The position numbers were made by a program, and so were the translations under genes. The notes below the pieces were generated by a model. It was not told where the DNA came from, did no database searches, and saw only the letters and a program-made list of their open reading frames with translations. Positions 8,088-16,730 of a stretch of DNA of 64,000 nucleotides are shown one piece after another. The first letter of the stretch is position 1. Each line of letters starts with the position of its first letter. This stretch comes from Niabella agricola (GTDB lineage: Bacteria; Bacteroidota; Bacteroidia; Chitinophagales; Chitinophagaceae), in assembly GCF_021538615.1 (NCBI RefSeq), contig NZ_JAJHIZ010000003.1, positions 3,658,001 to 3,722,000 of the forward strand, written 5' to 3'.

Positions 8088-8741
8088 ATGAAATTTTTTA
8101 TTGATACAGCCAATCTCGACCAGATCAGGGAAGCCAATGAACTGGGGATCCTGGATGGGGTAACCACCAATCCCTCACTGATGGCAAAAGAAGGAATTAA
8201 AGGGCACGATGCTATTATGAAGCACTATAAGGATATCTGCGAAATGGTAGATGGCGATATCAGCGCTGAAGTAGTAAGTACCGAATTCAACGATATCATA
8301 GAAGAAGGGAAAAAACTGGCCGCCATTCATCCGAATATCGTGGTAAAAGTACCCATGATCAAGGATGGTGTAAAAGCAATTAAATGGTTTACCGATAACG
8401 GGATAAAAACCAACTGTACGCTGGTATTCAATGCAGGGCAGGCCATCTTATGTGCCAAGGCCGGAGCAAAATATGTATCTCCGTTTGTTGGCCGTATTGA
8501 TGACACGGGCTGGGATGGGGTGCAACTGGTGGAACAGATTGTGCACATCTATAATATCCAGGGACTGAAAACCCAGGTACTGGCGGCTTCCATGCGCAGC
8601 GCCAATCATATCGTTCGTTGTGCTGAAGTGGGGGCACACGTGGTGACCAGCCCGCTGGATGCTATTCTCGGATTGCTGAAGCATCCGCTTACCGACAGCG
8701 GATTGGCGAAATTTTTAGATGATGCAAAGAAGCTTCAATAA
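8088..8741 (+). CDS. fsa: Small transaldolase / fructose-6-phosphate aldolase family
   Basis: 217 residues, the length of the single-domain transaldolase/FSA subfamily. The Schiff-base lysine is Lys87 in NIVVKVPM. Other family motifs are MKFFIDTANLDQIREA, DGVTTNPSL, TNCTLVFNAGQAILCAKAGAKYVSPFVGRIDDTG and the C-terminal LGLLKHPLTDSGLAKFL. It acts in the cytosol in the non-oxidative pentose phosphate pathway or as an aldolase. Sequence alone cannot separate transaldolase from fructose-6-phosphate aldolase activity; in Bacteroidota the transaldolase role is usual. It stands alone after ffs. Confidence 0.92.
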   Translation: MKFFIDTANLDQIREANELGILDGVTTNPSLMAKEGIKGHDAIMKHYKDICEMVDGDISAEVVSTEFNDIIEEGKKLAAIHPNIVVKVPMIKDGVKAIKWFTDNGIKTNCTLVFNAGQAILCAKAGAKYVSPFVGRIDDTGWDGVQLVEQIVHIYNIQGLKTQVLAASMRSANHIVRCAEVGAHVVTSPLDAILGLLKHPLTDSGLAKFLDDAKKLQ

Positions 8742-8766
8742 ATTCGCGAAAAAATAATAGTCGCAA

Positions 8767-10002
8767 TTGAATACCGCTTCCTTTATTGCCCACCGGATTG
8801 CCTTTAATAAACAACGCTCTTTTTCCCGGTTTATTATCCGGTTATCCATAGTGGCTACGGCGATCAGTGTGGCTGTAATGATCATTACACTGGCCTTTGC
8901 CAACGGCTTTCAGCAAAAGGTAAGCGAAAAAGTATTTAGTTTCTGGGGCCATATCCGTATACAGGAGATGGCCCCTTATCAATATGTGGTATCGGAAGAA
9001 ATACCCATCAATGCCAGCCCTGCACTTGTTAACCAGATAAAGGAGAACCCGCAGGTAAGTACAGTGCAGCCTTTTGCCACCCGATATGCAATTATAAAAA
9101 CAAAGGATGACCTGGAAGGGGTACTGGTTAAAGGGGTGGATAGCACCTATAATTTCGGAAACCTGCAATCCTTTATGCAACGCGGTCGCCCGCCCCGTTT
9201 TATTGATTCTACGTATGCCCGGGAGATTATGATTTCCGAATATACTGCCCGGCAGATGAAACTGGATACCGGAAGCCGGGTGCTGATCTATTTCATCCGG
9301 CCGGATAATTCGCTGAGGCCGGACCGTTTGACCGTAACCGGGATTTATAAAACCGGGATCGAGGAGTACGATAAAACTTTTGCCATCGGCGATATCAAAC
9401 TCATCCGCCGGCTCAATGACTGGGAACCGGACCAGATCGGTGGGTACGAGATTTTTTTAAAGGATTATAAAAAAATCGGTGCTGTAACAGATCAGGTGAC
9501 CGCCCTGCCCCAGATGCCAGAAGAATGGGATGCCCAGGATATCAAAAATTTTGCGCCCAATATTTTCGACTGGCTGAATATGCAGGACGTAACCCGTAAT
9601 CTGCTCATTGCGATCATGATCGTTGTGGCCGTGATCAACCTGGTAACCTGCCTGATTATCCTGGTGCTGGAGCGGATGCGGATGATCGGCGTGTTAAAGG
9701 CGGTGGGCGCCACCGACTGGACGGTTCAAAAGATCTTCCTGCAGCACAGTTTGCTGATTACACTAACCGGTATCATCGCCGGAGCGGTGGGCGCGCTGGG
9801 CTTATTGTACGTGCAGGTGAAAACTGGTTTTATCAAGCTGGATGAAACGGCCTATTATCTCAGTCAGGCTGCTGTTAAAATTTCTTTGTGGGAAGTGCTG
9901 GCCATATGCTCCGGAACATTCCTTGTATGCCTGCTGGTACTGATGATTCCCACTTATATTGTTAAAAAAGTACAGGTGGTAAAAGCCATTCATTTCAGGT
10001 AA
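8767..10002 (+). CDS. FtsX/LolC-E-like ABC transporter permease
   Basis: 411 residues. TM1 lies about residues 22-45 (FIIRLSIVATAISVAVMIITLAF), followed by a large periplasmic domain (about 50-270). Three C-terminal membrane segments follow, including LLIAIMIVVAVINLVTCLIILVLERMRMIGVLKAVGAT, the FtsX/MacB signature. This topology belongs to the lipoprotein-releasing (LolC/E) type. The start is TTG at 8767, the usual position for this family (NTASFIAHRIAFNKQRSFSRF). No ATPase partner is adjacent, which is common in Bacteroidota. Confidence 0.88.
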   Translation: MNTASFIAHRIAFNKQRSFSRFIIRLSIVATAISVAVMIITLAFANGFQQKVSEKVFSFWGHIRIQEMAPYQYVVSEEIPINASPALVNQIKENPQVSTVQPFATRYAIIKTKDDLEGVLVKGVDSTYNFGNLQSFMQRGRPPRFIDSTYAREIMISEYTARQMKLDTGSRVLIYFIRPDNSLRPDRLTVTGIYKTGIEEYDKTFAIGDIKLIRRLNDWEPDQIGGYEIFLKDYKKIGAVTDQVTALPQMPEEWDAQDIKNFAPNIFDWLNMQDVTRNLLIAIMIVVAVINLVTCLIILVLERMRMIGVLKAVGATDWTVQKIFLQHSLLITLTGIIAGAVGALGLLYVQVKTGFIKLDETAYYLSQAAVKISLWEVLAICSGTFLVCLLVLMIPTYIVKKVQVVKAIHFR

Positions 10003-10003
10003 C

Positions 10004-10035
10004 AGCTGTCAGTCATCAGCATTCAGCGATCAGCT
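10004..10035. repeat. Degenerate TCAGC heptamer repeat
   Basis: Four or five imperfect 6-7 bp units built on TCAG (GTCAGTC, ATCAGC, ATTCAGC, GATCAGC) lie directly after the permease stop. The following 30 bp continue with a similar GAAGGCT duplication. It is noncoding and part of a repeat style seen in several spacers of this window. Confidence 0.6.
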
Positions 10036-10069
10036 GCAATTCCGAAGGCTGAAGGCTAAATGCCGACTA

Positions 10070-10807
10070 CTATATCAGATGTGCTAATAAAATCCCCGTA
10101 GCCACCGCTGCATTCAATGATTCTGCGGCTCCGATCCGCTCAATCGTAATCTTATGCGTGAGGTAGGCCGCTACATCGGGGCGGATGCCTTTTGATTCGT
10201 TGCCGATGATCAAAATCCCGTTCGCCGCCTCCTGTTTTTGATCCAGGGGCGTTCCGTTAAGCACGGCTCCATAAACCGGAACCCTGTTGTGGCGCTTCAG
10301 CCAGTCAGCAAGGTTTGTATAAACAACGGGGATACGGAACAGGCTGCCCATGGTTGATTGCACCACTTTACTGTTGTAAACATCGGCACAGTCTTCGCTG
10401 CAAACAATCCCCGGCACTCCAAACCAGTCTGCTGTACGGATAATAGTGCCCAGGTTTCCCGGGTCCTGGATCCCGTCCAGCGCCAGTACCAGTTTGGAGG
10501 CATCCAGCCACCCGGTATTTTCATTGTCTTTTTTTTCAATCAACGCCACTGTTTCATTGGGGGTTTTAAGCTGCGAGATCTTCTCCAGCTCAAAATCAGC
10601 CACCGGTACCATTTCCACTTCCGGATGCCGGATCTGGTGCTGCTGCACCCAGGCTTTCAGTGCCCAAACTTTTTTAACAGTGACGCCTGGTGTATTCAGC
10701 GCCTCATCCACTATTTTTGATCCTTCTGCCAGGTAGCAGTTTTCTGTGTCCCTGAATTTTTTTTGGAACAAACTTTGAATATATTTGATTTCAGATTTAC
10801 TAAGCAT
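10070..10807 (-). CDS. SpoU/TrmH-family RNA 2'-O-methyltransferase
   Basis: 245 residues. The N-terminal substrate-binding part begins MLSKSEIKYIQSLFQKKFR. The C-terminal SPOUT knot has motif 1 NLGTIIRTADWFGV, motif 2 ILIIGNESKGI and motif 3 AESLNAAVATGILL, which make the trefoil-knot SAM site. The family methylates 2'-OH groups in rRNA or tRNA; the target nucleotide cannot be told. It is divergent from the TamL-like gene, and their predicted promoters and 5' ends interleave. Confidence 0.9.
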   Translation of the reverse strand: MLSKSEIKYIQSLFQKKFRDTENCYLAEGSKIVDEALNTPGVTVKKVWALKAWVQQHQIRHPEVEMVPVADFELEKISQLKTPNETVALIEKKDNENTGWLDASKLVLALDGIQDPGNLGTIIRTADWFGVPGIVCSEDCADVYNSKVVQSTMGSLFRIPVVYTNLADWLKRHNRVPVYGAVLNGTPLDQKQEAANGILIIGNESKGIRPDVAAYLTHKITIERIGAAESLNAAVATGILLAHLI

Positions 10808-13186
10808 CTTATTGAATATTTAAACCTTTTCATCCTGGTAACATCTTTCAAAAATACATTTCTTCTTTTTGCCTGCGCTTTTACGTTGCTGTTTTTATCT
10901 TCCTGCAATGTTTTTACCATTGTAAAAAAATATCCGGAGGATATGCCCTTTGTTTTTGAAACCCGGGTAAAAGTGGAGGATGCTTTGAGTAAAGAAGAAA
11001 AAGAACGCCTGGAAGCAGGGCTCAATGAACAGTTGGATGATAGCATGCAGTCGCGCAGGGTTGATAAAGTTTTGTGGTCCGTGATCAAGCATCCACCCCG
11101 GCTGGATACCAGCCAGATCAGCAAGTCGATTCAGAATATGCATTATTACCTCAATGCGCAGGGCTATTTCCAGGATTCGATCGGGTATACAATTGATGTA
11201 AAAAAAGTGGAACAGCAGCACCGGGCCTCCATCCAGTTTTTGGTATGGCCCCGGCAGGTTACAAGGATCGATTCGCTGGCATATGCACTCCAAAATGATA
11301 GCCTGCAGAAAGTAACGGAAGCCAACTTAAAGAACGCATTTATTAAAAAAGGCGATCCGTTTGCGCAGGCACCCATATCGGCAGAAATGGATCGCCTGGT
11401 AGAGTTGTACCGCAACAATGGGTATCTCCGGTTTTCGCGCGGTCTTCTTTTTGGATTATGGGACACACTGGATGTGGCGTTGCTGCAATCGTCTCCCGAT
11501 CCACTGGCCCAGGCATTGCAGTTGGAGCGACTGAGGAACCGACGGCTAAATCCCACGGCCAATCTTGAAATCCGTACACGGCCGATCGAGGACAGTGTTG
11601 CCATCCGTAAATATTTTGTAGGAAATTTTGTGGTATATCCCAACAGTAGCGATACCTCCGGCAACAACCGGAATGAAACCGTACTGAATAATGTTACCGT
11701 TATCCAGAACGGGAAGGCATTCAAGCCAAAAATATTTCCGCCCAATATTTATCTCAAAAAGGGAGATCCGTATGATCAGCGGCGTTATATACGAACACTG
11801 AACCGCTTTAACAATATCGGCTCCTGGCGTATGGTTGATATTGCCCAACTGCCGCGGGATCACCAGGATACAGTAGACTTTGCCATTAAGTTGCTGCCCG
11901 CAAAAAAATACAATTTTACCACGAATGTTGAAGGAAGCTTTAGTCAGAGTGTTCTTTCGGGGAACTTTGTGGGCCTGGGGTTTAGTCTGGGGCTGCAAAA
12001 CCGCAACTTTGCCCGGGCCGCCAACCTGATGAGCACCAATGTGAATTACCTGGTGGAGCTCGGGCAATTAACGGCAGGTGATATTATACAAACACAGCAG
12101 TTCAGTGCTACCAATACCATCTCCTATCCCCGTTTTATTTTCCCGGGGATGATGGGATTTAAGAAAAATTTTCGGGGCAATTTCCGTTCGCTGTTTACCC
12201 TGAGTGCTGCCAGTACGGAGCGGCGTTATCTGTTTAATCTTACCTCCTTCAGCAGCGCCTGGGGATATGAATTTGGCTGGCGGGGCCGTGATTACAGCAG
12301 TAATAACCGAACTTTTAACCTTTCGGTGAAGATTCCGAACATCGAATACTCTTACCTGATCCGGCGTGACAGCCTGGACAGGATGATTGCTAAGAATCCC
12401 TCAATTAAGAATTTATTTTCTGATGGACTCGTTACTTCCTCCATCGTAAAATTTATCATGCCCTGGGGTAGTATCAACGGACATAATACGAATGTAATCC
12501 GCGCCAATTTTGAAGAGTCGGGACTGTTAACCGGGATGATCCGGAACGCTCTTTTTGACAAACACCTCTACCGTTTTGTAAAGCTGGATGTGGAATATGC
12601 AAAACTGTATAAATGGACCAAGACATCATTGGTATTACGCGGTTTTGCAGGCGCCGGATATGAACTGGAGTCTACGGCAAATCCCGATAAACGGGCTCAG
12701 ATGCCCTTCTTTAAACAGTATTATAGCGGAGGACCAAACAGCATGCGGGCCTGGCAGCTCAGACGGCTGGGGCCCGGCTCCACCATTAAGAGCTTTGAAG
12801 GGGATTACAGCTTTCCCGATCGCTTTGGAGATATGCAGTTGGAGGCCAACATCGAGTACCGGATACCCCTGTTTAAAATGGGTGGAATTCCCATAAACGG
12901 AGCAGTATTTACAGATGTTGGTAATGTGTGGCTATTAAAAAAAGAAGCAGGTCTGCCGGATGAGATTTTTAAACTGGGCCGTTTGGGCACCGATCTGGCC
13001 GTTGGTTCAGGAGCCGGTGTACGCGTAGATCTTGGCTTTTTTGTGATCCGGCTGGACTATGCATATAAGGTGAAGGATCCCAGCCCTTCCCCCGACCATC
13101 TGTCCTATCGAAATAAATTTTTTGCATATCCCTTCATAAAAGGAAGCCAGCTGCAAATCGGTATCGGGTATCCGTTTATTTTTTAG
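10775..13186 (+). CDS. TamL-like Omp85 outer-membrane lipoprotein
   Basis: About 800 residues. A lipoprotein signal (LLFACAFTLLFLSSC, Cys codon at 10904) is followed by POTRA-like repeats to about residue 360. The C-terminal 16-stranded Omp85 barrel contains YYSGGPNSMRAWQLRRLGPG (the SMRxW motif region) and ends QLQIGIGYPFIF with the expected aromatic terminus. Lipidated TamA relatives in Bacteroidota are called TamL and help outer-membrane protein assembly; the usual partner tamB is not adjacent. The start is unclear. There is no in-frame ATG before the lipobox, only TTG (10763, 10775), ATT (10811) or CTG (10835); CTG would give an ideal 24-residue signal. Confidence 0.85.
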   Translation: MNIFDFRFTKHLIEYLNLFILVTSFKNTFLLFACAFTLLFLSSCNVFTIVKKYPEDMPFVFETRVKVEDALSKEEKERLEAGLNEQLDDSMQSRRVDKVLWSVIKHPPRLDTSQISKSIQNMHYYLNAQGYFQDSIGYTIDVKKVEQQHRASIQFLVWPRQVTRIDSLAYALQNDSLQKVTEANLKNAFIKKGDPFAQAPISAEMDRLVELYRNNGYLRFSRGLLFGLWDTLDVALLQSSPDPLAQALQLERLRNRRLNPTANLEIRTRPIEDSVAIRKYFVGNFVVYPNSSDTSGNNRNETVLNNVTVIQNGKAFKPKIFPPNIYLKKGDPYDQRRYIRTLNRFNNIGSWRMVDIAQLPRDHQDTVDFAIKLLPAKKYNFTTNVEGSFSQSVLSGNFVGLGFSLGLQNRNFARAANLMSTNVNYLVELGQLTAGDIIQTQQFSATNTISYPRFIFPGMMGFKKNFRGNFRSLFTLSAASTERRYLFNLTSFSSAWGYEFGWRGRDYSSNNRTFNLSVKIPNIEYSYLIRRDSLDRMIAKNPSIKNLFSDGLVTSSIVKFIMPWGSINGHNTNVIRANFEESGLLTGMIRNALFDKHLYRFVKLDVEYAKLYKWTKTSLVLRGFAGAGYELESTANPDKRAQMPFFKQYYSGGPNSMRAWQLRRLGPGSTIKSFEGDYSFPDRFGDMQLEANIEYRIPLFKMGGIPINGAVFTDVGNVWLLKKEAGLPDEIFKLGRLGTDLAVGSGAGVRVDLGFFVIRLDYAYKVKDPSPSPDHLSYRNKFFAYPFIKGSQLQIGIGYPFIF
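10780..10787 (+). promoter_or_regulatory. Predicted -7 box for the TamL-like gene
   Basis: TATATTTG matches TAnnTTTG exactly and predicts a start near 10791, inside the 5' end of the divergent methyltransferase gene. If correct, translation must start downstream of the TTG codons at 10763 and 10775. Confidence 0.4.
10849..10856 (-). promoter_or_regulatory. Predicted -7 box for the SpoU methyltransferase
   Basis: The reverse strand reads TATTTTTG, matching TAnnTTTG, about 40 bp upstream of the ATG at 10807. It lies within the signal-peptide region of the divergent TamL-like gene. Confidence 0.4.
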
Positions 13187-13195
13187 AGCATGTGA

Positions 13196-13438
13196 GGAAT
13201 TTGGAAATTTGAAAATATGGGAATATGAAAAATGCGGAAGTGCGGAAATGAAGATCCCGTTCCTGTTCAGTGCTACATATCCTGGTGAAATATCTGGGTC
13301 AGGAATCTGAAAATGAGAAGTCAGAGATCAGATCAGAAATCAGAGGTCAGAACCTGCGCCTTAAATTTGAAACCTTGCCCCGCGGGAATGTAAAATAGTA
13401 AATGTAAAAGTGAGGGAATGTGGGAATTGGAAAATAAA
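13196..13438. repeat. Spacer with several degenerate 7-8 bp tandem repeats
   Basis: The 388-bp gap after the TamL-like gene holds no credible gene. It has three patches of short imperfect repeats. 13196-13253 is built on 8-bp units (GGAATTTG/GAAATATG style). 13315-13352 has 7-bp AGATCAG/AAATCAG units. 13385-13438 has purine-rich GGGAATG/TAAATG units. All three are strand-asymmetric. 13440-13574 shows nothing recognisable. Confidence 0.6.
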
Positions 13439-13574
13439 GACGCCATTACTGCCTGATGATCTTCACCCCAATCGATATATCACAGATAATAGAAAATCGC
13501 CAGCAGGGGAAGCAAGCACAACAAACATAAAAACGGATCCAATCCGTCACGGCGGGCACGCCTTGAACTTTAAA

Positions 13575-14264
13575 CTATTTTTCTCTCATTCCTTCGGTAA
13601 ATGCTTCGATCGTAAGCGCGTTTTCCACCAAGAAATCACCGATGCGGGTACGGCGTAAACTGCTGAGATAAGCTCCGCAGCCCAATGCCTGTCCAAAATC
13701 GTGCGCCAGGCTCCGGATATAGGTGCCGGTAGAGCAAACGACTTTAAAGGCGATCTCGGGCAAATGGGTTGCATCAATTTCAAAGCGGGAAATGGTTACG
13801 GGCCGGGGATCCAGCTTTACATCGATACCCTTTCTTGCCAGTTCATAAACCCGTTTTCCATCTTTTTTAATAGCAGAATGGGCCGGGGGAACCTGTAAAA
13901 TATCGCCGATAAACTGATGGGTGGCAGCTTCCATATCAAAAATGGTAAGCTGATCATAGGCCTTGAAATCCGTTGGCTCGCTTTCCAGGTCATAGGTAGG
14001 TGTTACCGCTCCGATGGTGAAGGTGCCGGTATATTCCTTTTCTTTGGCCATATAGGCATTGATCTGTTTGGTAAATTTCCCGGTACAGATAATGAGCAGG
14101 CCGCTGGCCAGCGGATCCAGTGTGCCGGCATGTCCCACTTTTTTGATCCGGACCAGGTTGCGCACTTTTCGTACAGCATCAAAGGAGGTCCAGTCCAGTG
14201 GTTTGTCGATGAGCAGTACGGCTCCTTCCGCAAAGTCAATGTGCTTTAAATCTTCTTTTTTCAT
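13575..14264 (-). CDS. truB: tRNA pseudouridine-55 synthase TruB
   Basis: 229 residues. The catalytic aspartate is Asp50 in VGHAGTLDPLASGLL. Other TruB motifs are LLIDKPLDWTSFDAV, KEYTGTFTIGAVTPTYDLE, QVPPAHSAIKKDGKRVYELARKG and CSTGTYIRSLAHDFGQALGCGAYLSSLRRTRIG. It makes pseudouridine 55 in the T-loop of tRNAs. The length is that of the short Bacteroidota form lacking the C-terminal PUA domain. Confidence 0.96.
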   Translation of the reverse strand: MKKEDLKHIDFAEGAVLLIDKPLDWTSFDAVRKVRNLVRIKKVGHAGTLDPLASGLLIICTGKFTKQINAYMAKEKEYTGTFTIGAVTPTYDLESEPTDFKAYDQLTIFDMEAATHQFIGDILQVPPAHSAIKKDGKRVYELARKGIDVKLDPRPVTISRFEIDATHLPEIAFKVVCSTGTYIRSLAHDFGQALGCGAYLSSLRRTRIGDFLVENALTIEAFTEGMREK

Positions 14265-14344
14265 CTGCCCGCGAAAATAATATTATATTATTTATTCAAA
14301 TGGTATAAGTACCCTGTTCATCCCGGCATCACAGAAAAGGGGGG

Positions 14345-15133
14345 TTATAGATCAGAATAAGCGGTCGCTTTCAGGAACGTAACATCAATATGAGAAACGT
14401 TTTCTTTATATTCTTCCTGTGTATTCAGCTGTCTCCACGCGGTATCCTTTCCAAAGTTCTTCCAGTTTTGATTGCGGGCCTCCATATTTGCATGGGTGGT
14501 CATATACATAAGGTTGGGCATACGCTTCCCTGCCAGTACTTCACCGTAAAAAACAGCGTTAAAGCCCAGTCGTCTGAAGATGCCGATTTCGCCGCCCTCA
14601 TTGAACATTTTTACCTTGCTGCGGAACCTTTTTTCGGAGCTGCTTTCGTAGCTGCGTAGTTCATACACCCATTGTTCTTTTGGACCTGGCAACCGGGGTG
14701 CCTGCAATACCGGTGCCATGGAAAAGGATTTTAAAAAGATGGTTTCAATGCGGTTATAGATCCCTGCTTTATTGGCACTGTTATTATAATCGGTTGCAGC
14801 CCGTTGATAGTCCCGGTCTGTTTGTAAACGTTCATCCAGCTGCGTCCATTGCTGCAGGTTGTTAAAGGAAACCAGCACATAGATCTTTTTTTCTGTAGCA
14901 GTGTCATTCCCAAGTACCTTAAACACCCCGATCCGCTGCAGTTGCTGCCGGTGGAGTGCCGGCAAAAGGGCCTGCTGCAAATAGGTGTCCAGTTGCTGTT
15001 CCTGTTGGGCACTGGTATAATAAAATACCTGTAACCGGAAATATTCTTTTGGCGATTTAGCGGCCGGTGCTACCGGCCGGCCGGCGACTAACAGGAGCAG
15101 GGGAAGTATCAAAAAGGCAAATGCAGGTTTCAT
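14345..15133 (-). CDS. Secreted NIPSNAP-family protein
   Basis: 262 residues from ATG 15133; an in-frame TTG lies three codons upstream but is not needed. Signal peptide MKPAFAFLILPLLLLVAGRPVAPA. Two NIPSNAP (ferredoxin-like alpha/beta barrel) repeats: the first about residues 32-140, the second starting at WVYELRSYESSSEKRFRSKVKMFN with the typical GEIGIFRRLGFNAVFYGEVLAG. The biochemical role of the family is unclear. It is divergent from mnmE and has its own predicted -7 box. Confidence 0.85.
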   Translation of the reverse strand: MKPAFAFLILPLLLLVAGRPVAPAAKSPKEYFRLQVFYYTSAQQEQQLDTYLQQALLPALHRQQLQRIGVFKVLGNDTATEKKIYVLVSFNNLQQWTQLDERLQTDRDYQRAATDYNNSANKAGIYNRIETIFLKSFSMAPVLQAPRLPGPKEQWVYELRSYESSSEKRFRSKVKMFNEGGEIGIFRRLGFNAVFYGEVLAGKRMPNLMYMTTHANMEARNQNWKNFGKDTAWRQLNTQEEYKENVSHIDVTFLKATAYSDL

Positions 15134-15152
15134 GGAATACAATTGAAGAGCG

Positions 15153-15160
15153 CAAAGTTA
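15153..15160 (-). promoter_or_regulatory. Predicted -7 box of the NIPSNAP gene
   Basis: The reverse strand reads TAACTTTG, an exact TAnnTTTG match, 19 bp before the ATG at 15133. Confidence 0.5.
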
Positions 15161-15206
15161 GTGGATGCGGCCGGTTTTCGCTTCTTTTCATCTGCAGCTG
15201 ATTGCG

Positions 15207-15214
15207 TACTTTTG
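15207..15214 (+). promoter_or_regulatory. Predicted -7 box of mnmE, implying a leaderless mRNA
   Basis: TACTTTTG matches TAnnTTTG and ends just four bases before the A of the mnmE ATG at 15219. With usual Bacteroidota spacing the transcript would start on or beside the start codon. Confidence 0.5.
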
Positions 15215-15218
15215 AAGA

Positions 15219-16613
15219 ATGAACGTGCTTTCTGGTTTTGATGATACAATTGCGGCAATTGCAACCCCTCCCGGGATCGGGGCCATCGGTGTTATACGGC
15301 TCAGTGGTAAAACAGCCTTTTTGGTGGCTGATGCCATCTTTAAGGGGAAAAAGCTGGCGGCACAGTCATCGCATACGGTGCATTTCGGGCATATCATTTC
15401 CCCGGAAGACCAGACAATCATTGATGAAGTGGTGGTAACCCTGTTTCGCGGACCCAAAAGCTATACAGGGGAAGACGTGATCGAGATCAGCGGACATGGT
15501 TCTCCGTATATTCTGCAAAAAATACTGGAGGCGGCCATCACCGCCGGAGCCAGGCTGGCAAAGGCCGGCGAATATACGCAGCGCGCCTTTCTAAATGGAA
15601 AGCTCGATCTGGCGCAGGCGGAAGCCGTAGCGGACCTGATTGCTGCGGATAGCCAGGCTCAACAACAGGCAGCATTACAACAATTGCGTGGCGGTTTTTC
15701 CGGCGACCTGGAGAAATTGCGCGAGCAATTGATCAACTTCGCGGCGCTTATTGAACTGGAACTGGACTTCAGCGATGAGGATGTAGAGTTTGCAGACCGG
15801 GCACAATTCGGGGCGTTAATCACAAATCTCAAATCTCAAGTCTCAAGCCTTTTACAATCCTTCCGTTTAGGTAATGTGATTAAAAATGGAGTAAGCGTAG
15901 CCATCATCGGTAAGCCCAATGCTGGTAAAAGCACCCTGCTCAATGCATTGCTGAATGAAGAACGCGCCATTGTCAGCGACATTGCAGGAACAACCAGAGA
16001 TGCAATTGAAGAAACCCTCAACATCAACGGGGTATTGTTCCGGCTGATCGATACGGCCGGTATCCGCGAGCATACAACCGACCAGATCGAGAGCATTGGT
16101 ATTGAGCGTAGCCGGAAAAACGCCGAAAAAGCCAACCTCATCCTGCACCTGGTGGATGTAACCGATCCGGATACTTCCGTGATCGAATGGCTGAAGCCCT
16201 TTGCCGGAAAAACAATTGACGTGTTGAATAAGACGGACCAGGCATCCGGCACCCAATCTCAAATCTCAAATCTCAAGCCTCAAATCTCAAGTCTCAAATC
16301 CCAAATCGCCATCAGTGCTAAAAAAAACACCGGCATCGAAGCGCTGAAGCAGTTGATGTATGAACGTGCCGTAGGCGAAACCATTCATACTGAAAATACC
16401 ATCGTAACCAATGCCCGGCATTTTGATGCCCTTTCCAAAATGATGGAAAGCCTGGAAGCCATCGAGTCCGGCATGCGTGCAGGGTTAACTGGCGACCTGC
16501 TTTCCATTGACATTCGTCGTACCTTACACTATCTTGGCGCGATCACGGGCCAGGTAGAAGTGGATCGCGATATCCTGGGAACGATATTCGGTAAGTTTTG
16601 CATTGGAAAGTAG
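15219..16613 (+). CDS. mnmE: tRNA uridine-5-carboxymethylaminomethyl modification GTPase MnmE
   Basis: 464 residues, full length. The N-terminal tetrahydrofolate-binding domain begins DTIAAIATPPGIGAIGVIRLSG. The G domain carries G1 GKPNAGKST (231-239), G3 DTAG (278-281), G4 NKTD (337-340) and G5 SAK (366-368). The C-terminus ends FGKFCIGK with the catalytic-site Cys. With MnmG it modifies U34 of several tRNAs. Two stretches (residues about 202-212 and 346-363) are encoded by CTCAAAT-type heptamer repeats. The last six codons, including the TAG stop, form the left copy of a 21-bp direct repeat that marks an integrated island. Confidence 0.97.
   Translation: MNVLSGFDDTIAAIATPPGIGAIGVIRLSGKTAFLVADAIFKGKKLAAQSSHTVHFGHIISPEDQTIIDEVVVTLFRGPKSYTGEDVIEISGHGSPYILQKILEAAITAGARLAKAGEYTQRAFLNGKLDLAQAEAVADLIAADSQAQQQAALQQLRGGFSGDLEKLREQLINFAALIELELDFSDEDVEFADRAQFGALITNLKSQVSSLLQSFRLGNVIKNGVSVAIIGKPNAGKSTLLNALLNEERAIVSDIAGTTRDAIEETLNINGVLFRLIDTAGIREHTTDQIESIGIERSRKNAEKANLILHLVDVTDPDTSVIEWLKPFAGKTIDVLNKTDQASGTQSQISNLKPQISSLKSQIAISAKKNTGIEALKQLMYERAVGETIHTENTIVTNARHFDALSKMMESLEAIESGMRAGLTGDLLSIDIRRTLHYLGAITGQVEVDRDILGTIFGKFCIGK
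15824..15847 (+). repeat. In-frame heptamer repeat, first mnmE copy
   Basis: Three 7-bp units (ATCTCAA, ATCTCAA, GTCTCAA) encode TNLKSQVSS at about residues 202-210, in the linker helix before the G domain. The seven-base period cycles all three frames, so the peptide repeats every seven residues and stays open. Confidence 0.75.
16254..16308 (+). repeat. In-frame heptamer repeat, second mnmE copy
   Basis: Seven units of the same 7-bp word with single-base drift (ATCTCAA, GCCTCAA, GTCTCAA, ATCCCAA) encode SQISNLKPQISSLKSQIA between the G4 NKTD and G5 SAK motifs. The host region is a variable surface loop in MnmE, which explains tolerance. Confidence 0.8.
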
Positions 16614-16616
16614 CGG
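16596..16616 (+). repeat. Left attachment site (attL) within the mnmE 3' end
   Basis: This 21-bp sequence encodes the last residues F-C-I-G-K and the TAG stop of mnmE. It is identical to 46108-46128. Because the repeat carries the whole end of the gene, integration leaves MnmE intact. Confidence 0.85.
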
Positions 16617-16730
16617 GGTTATTTCAGTTGACGCAGCTTTGCTTAAATTTTATAACTATTTAAAATGCAAGATGTTGCATAGTTGGATTTACTACATTTT
16701 ACCACTCTTTATGGATGTGTTGTACCTTTT

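Noticed and set aside
13410..13658. Small gene in the TamL-truB spacer
   Set aside because: It overlaps degenerate repeats and the truB 3' end and lacks any protein-like features.
16254..16308. CRISPR-like or microsatellite array
   Set aside because: The units are only 7 bp with no spacers, lie inside mnmE and keep its frame; it is a coding repeat.
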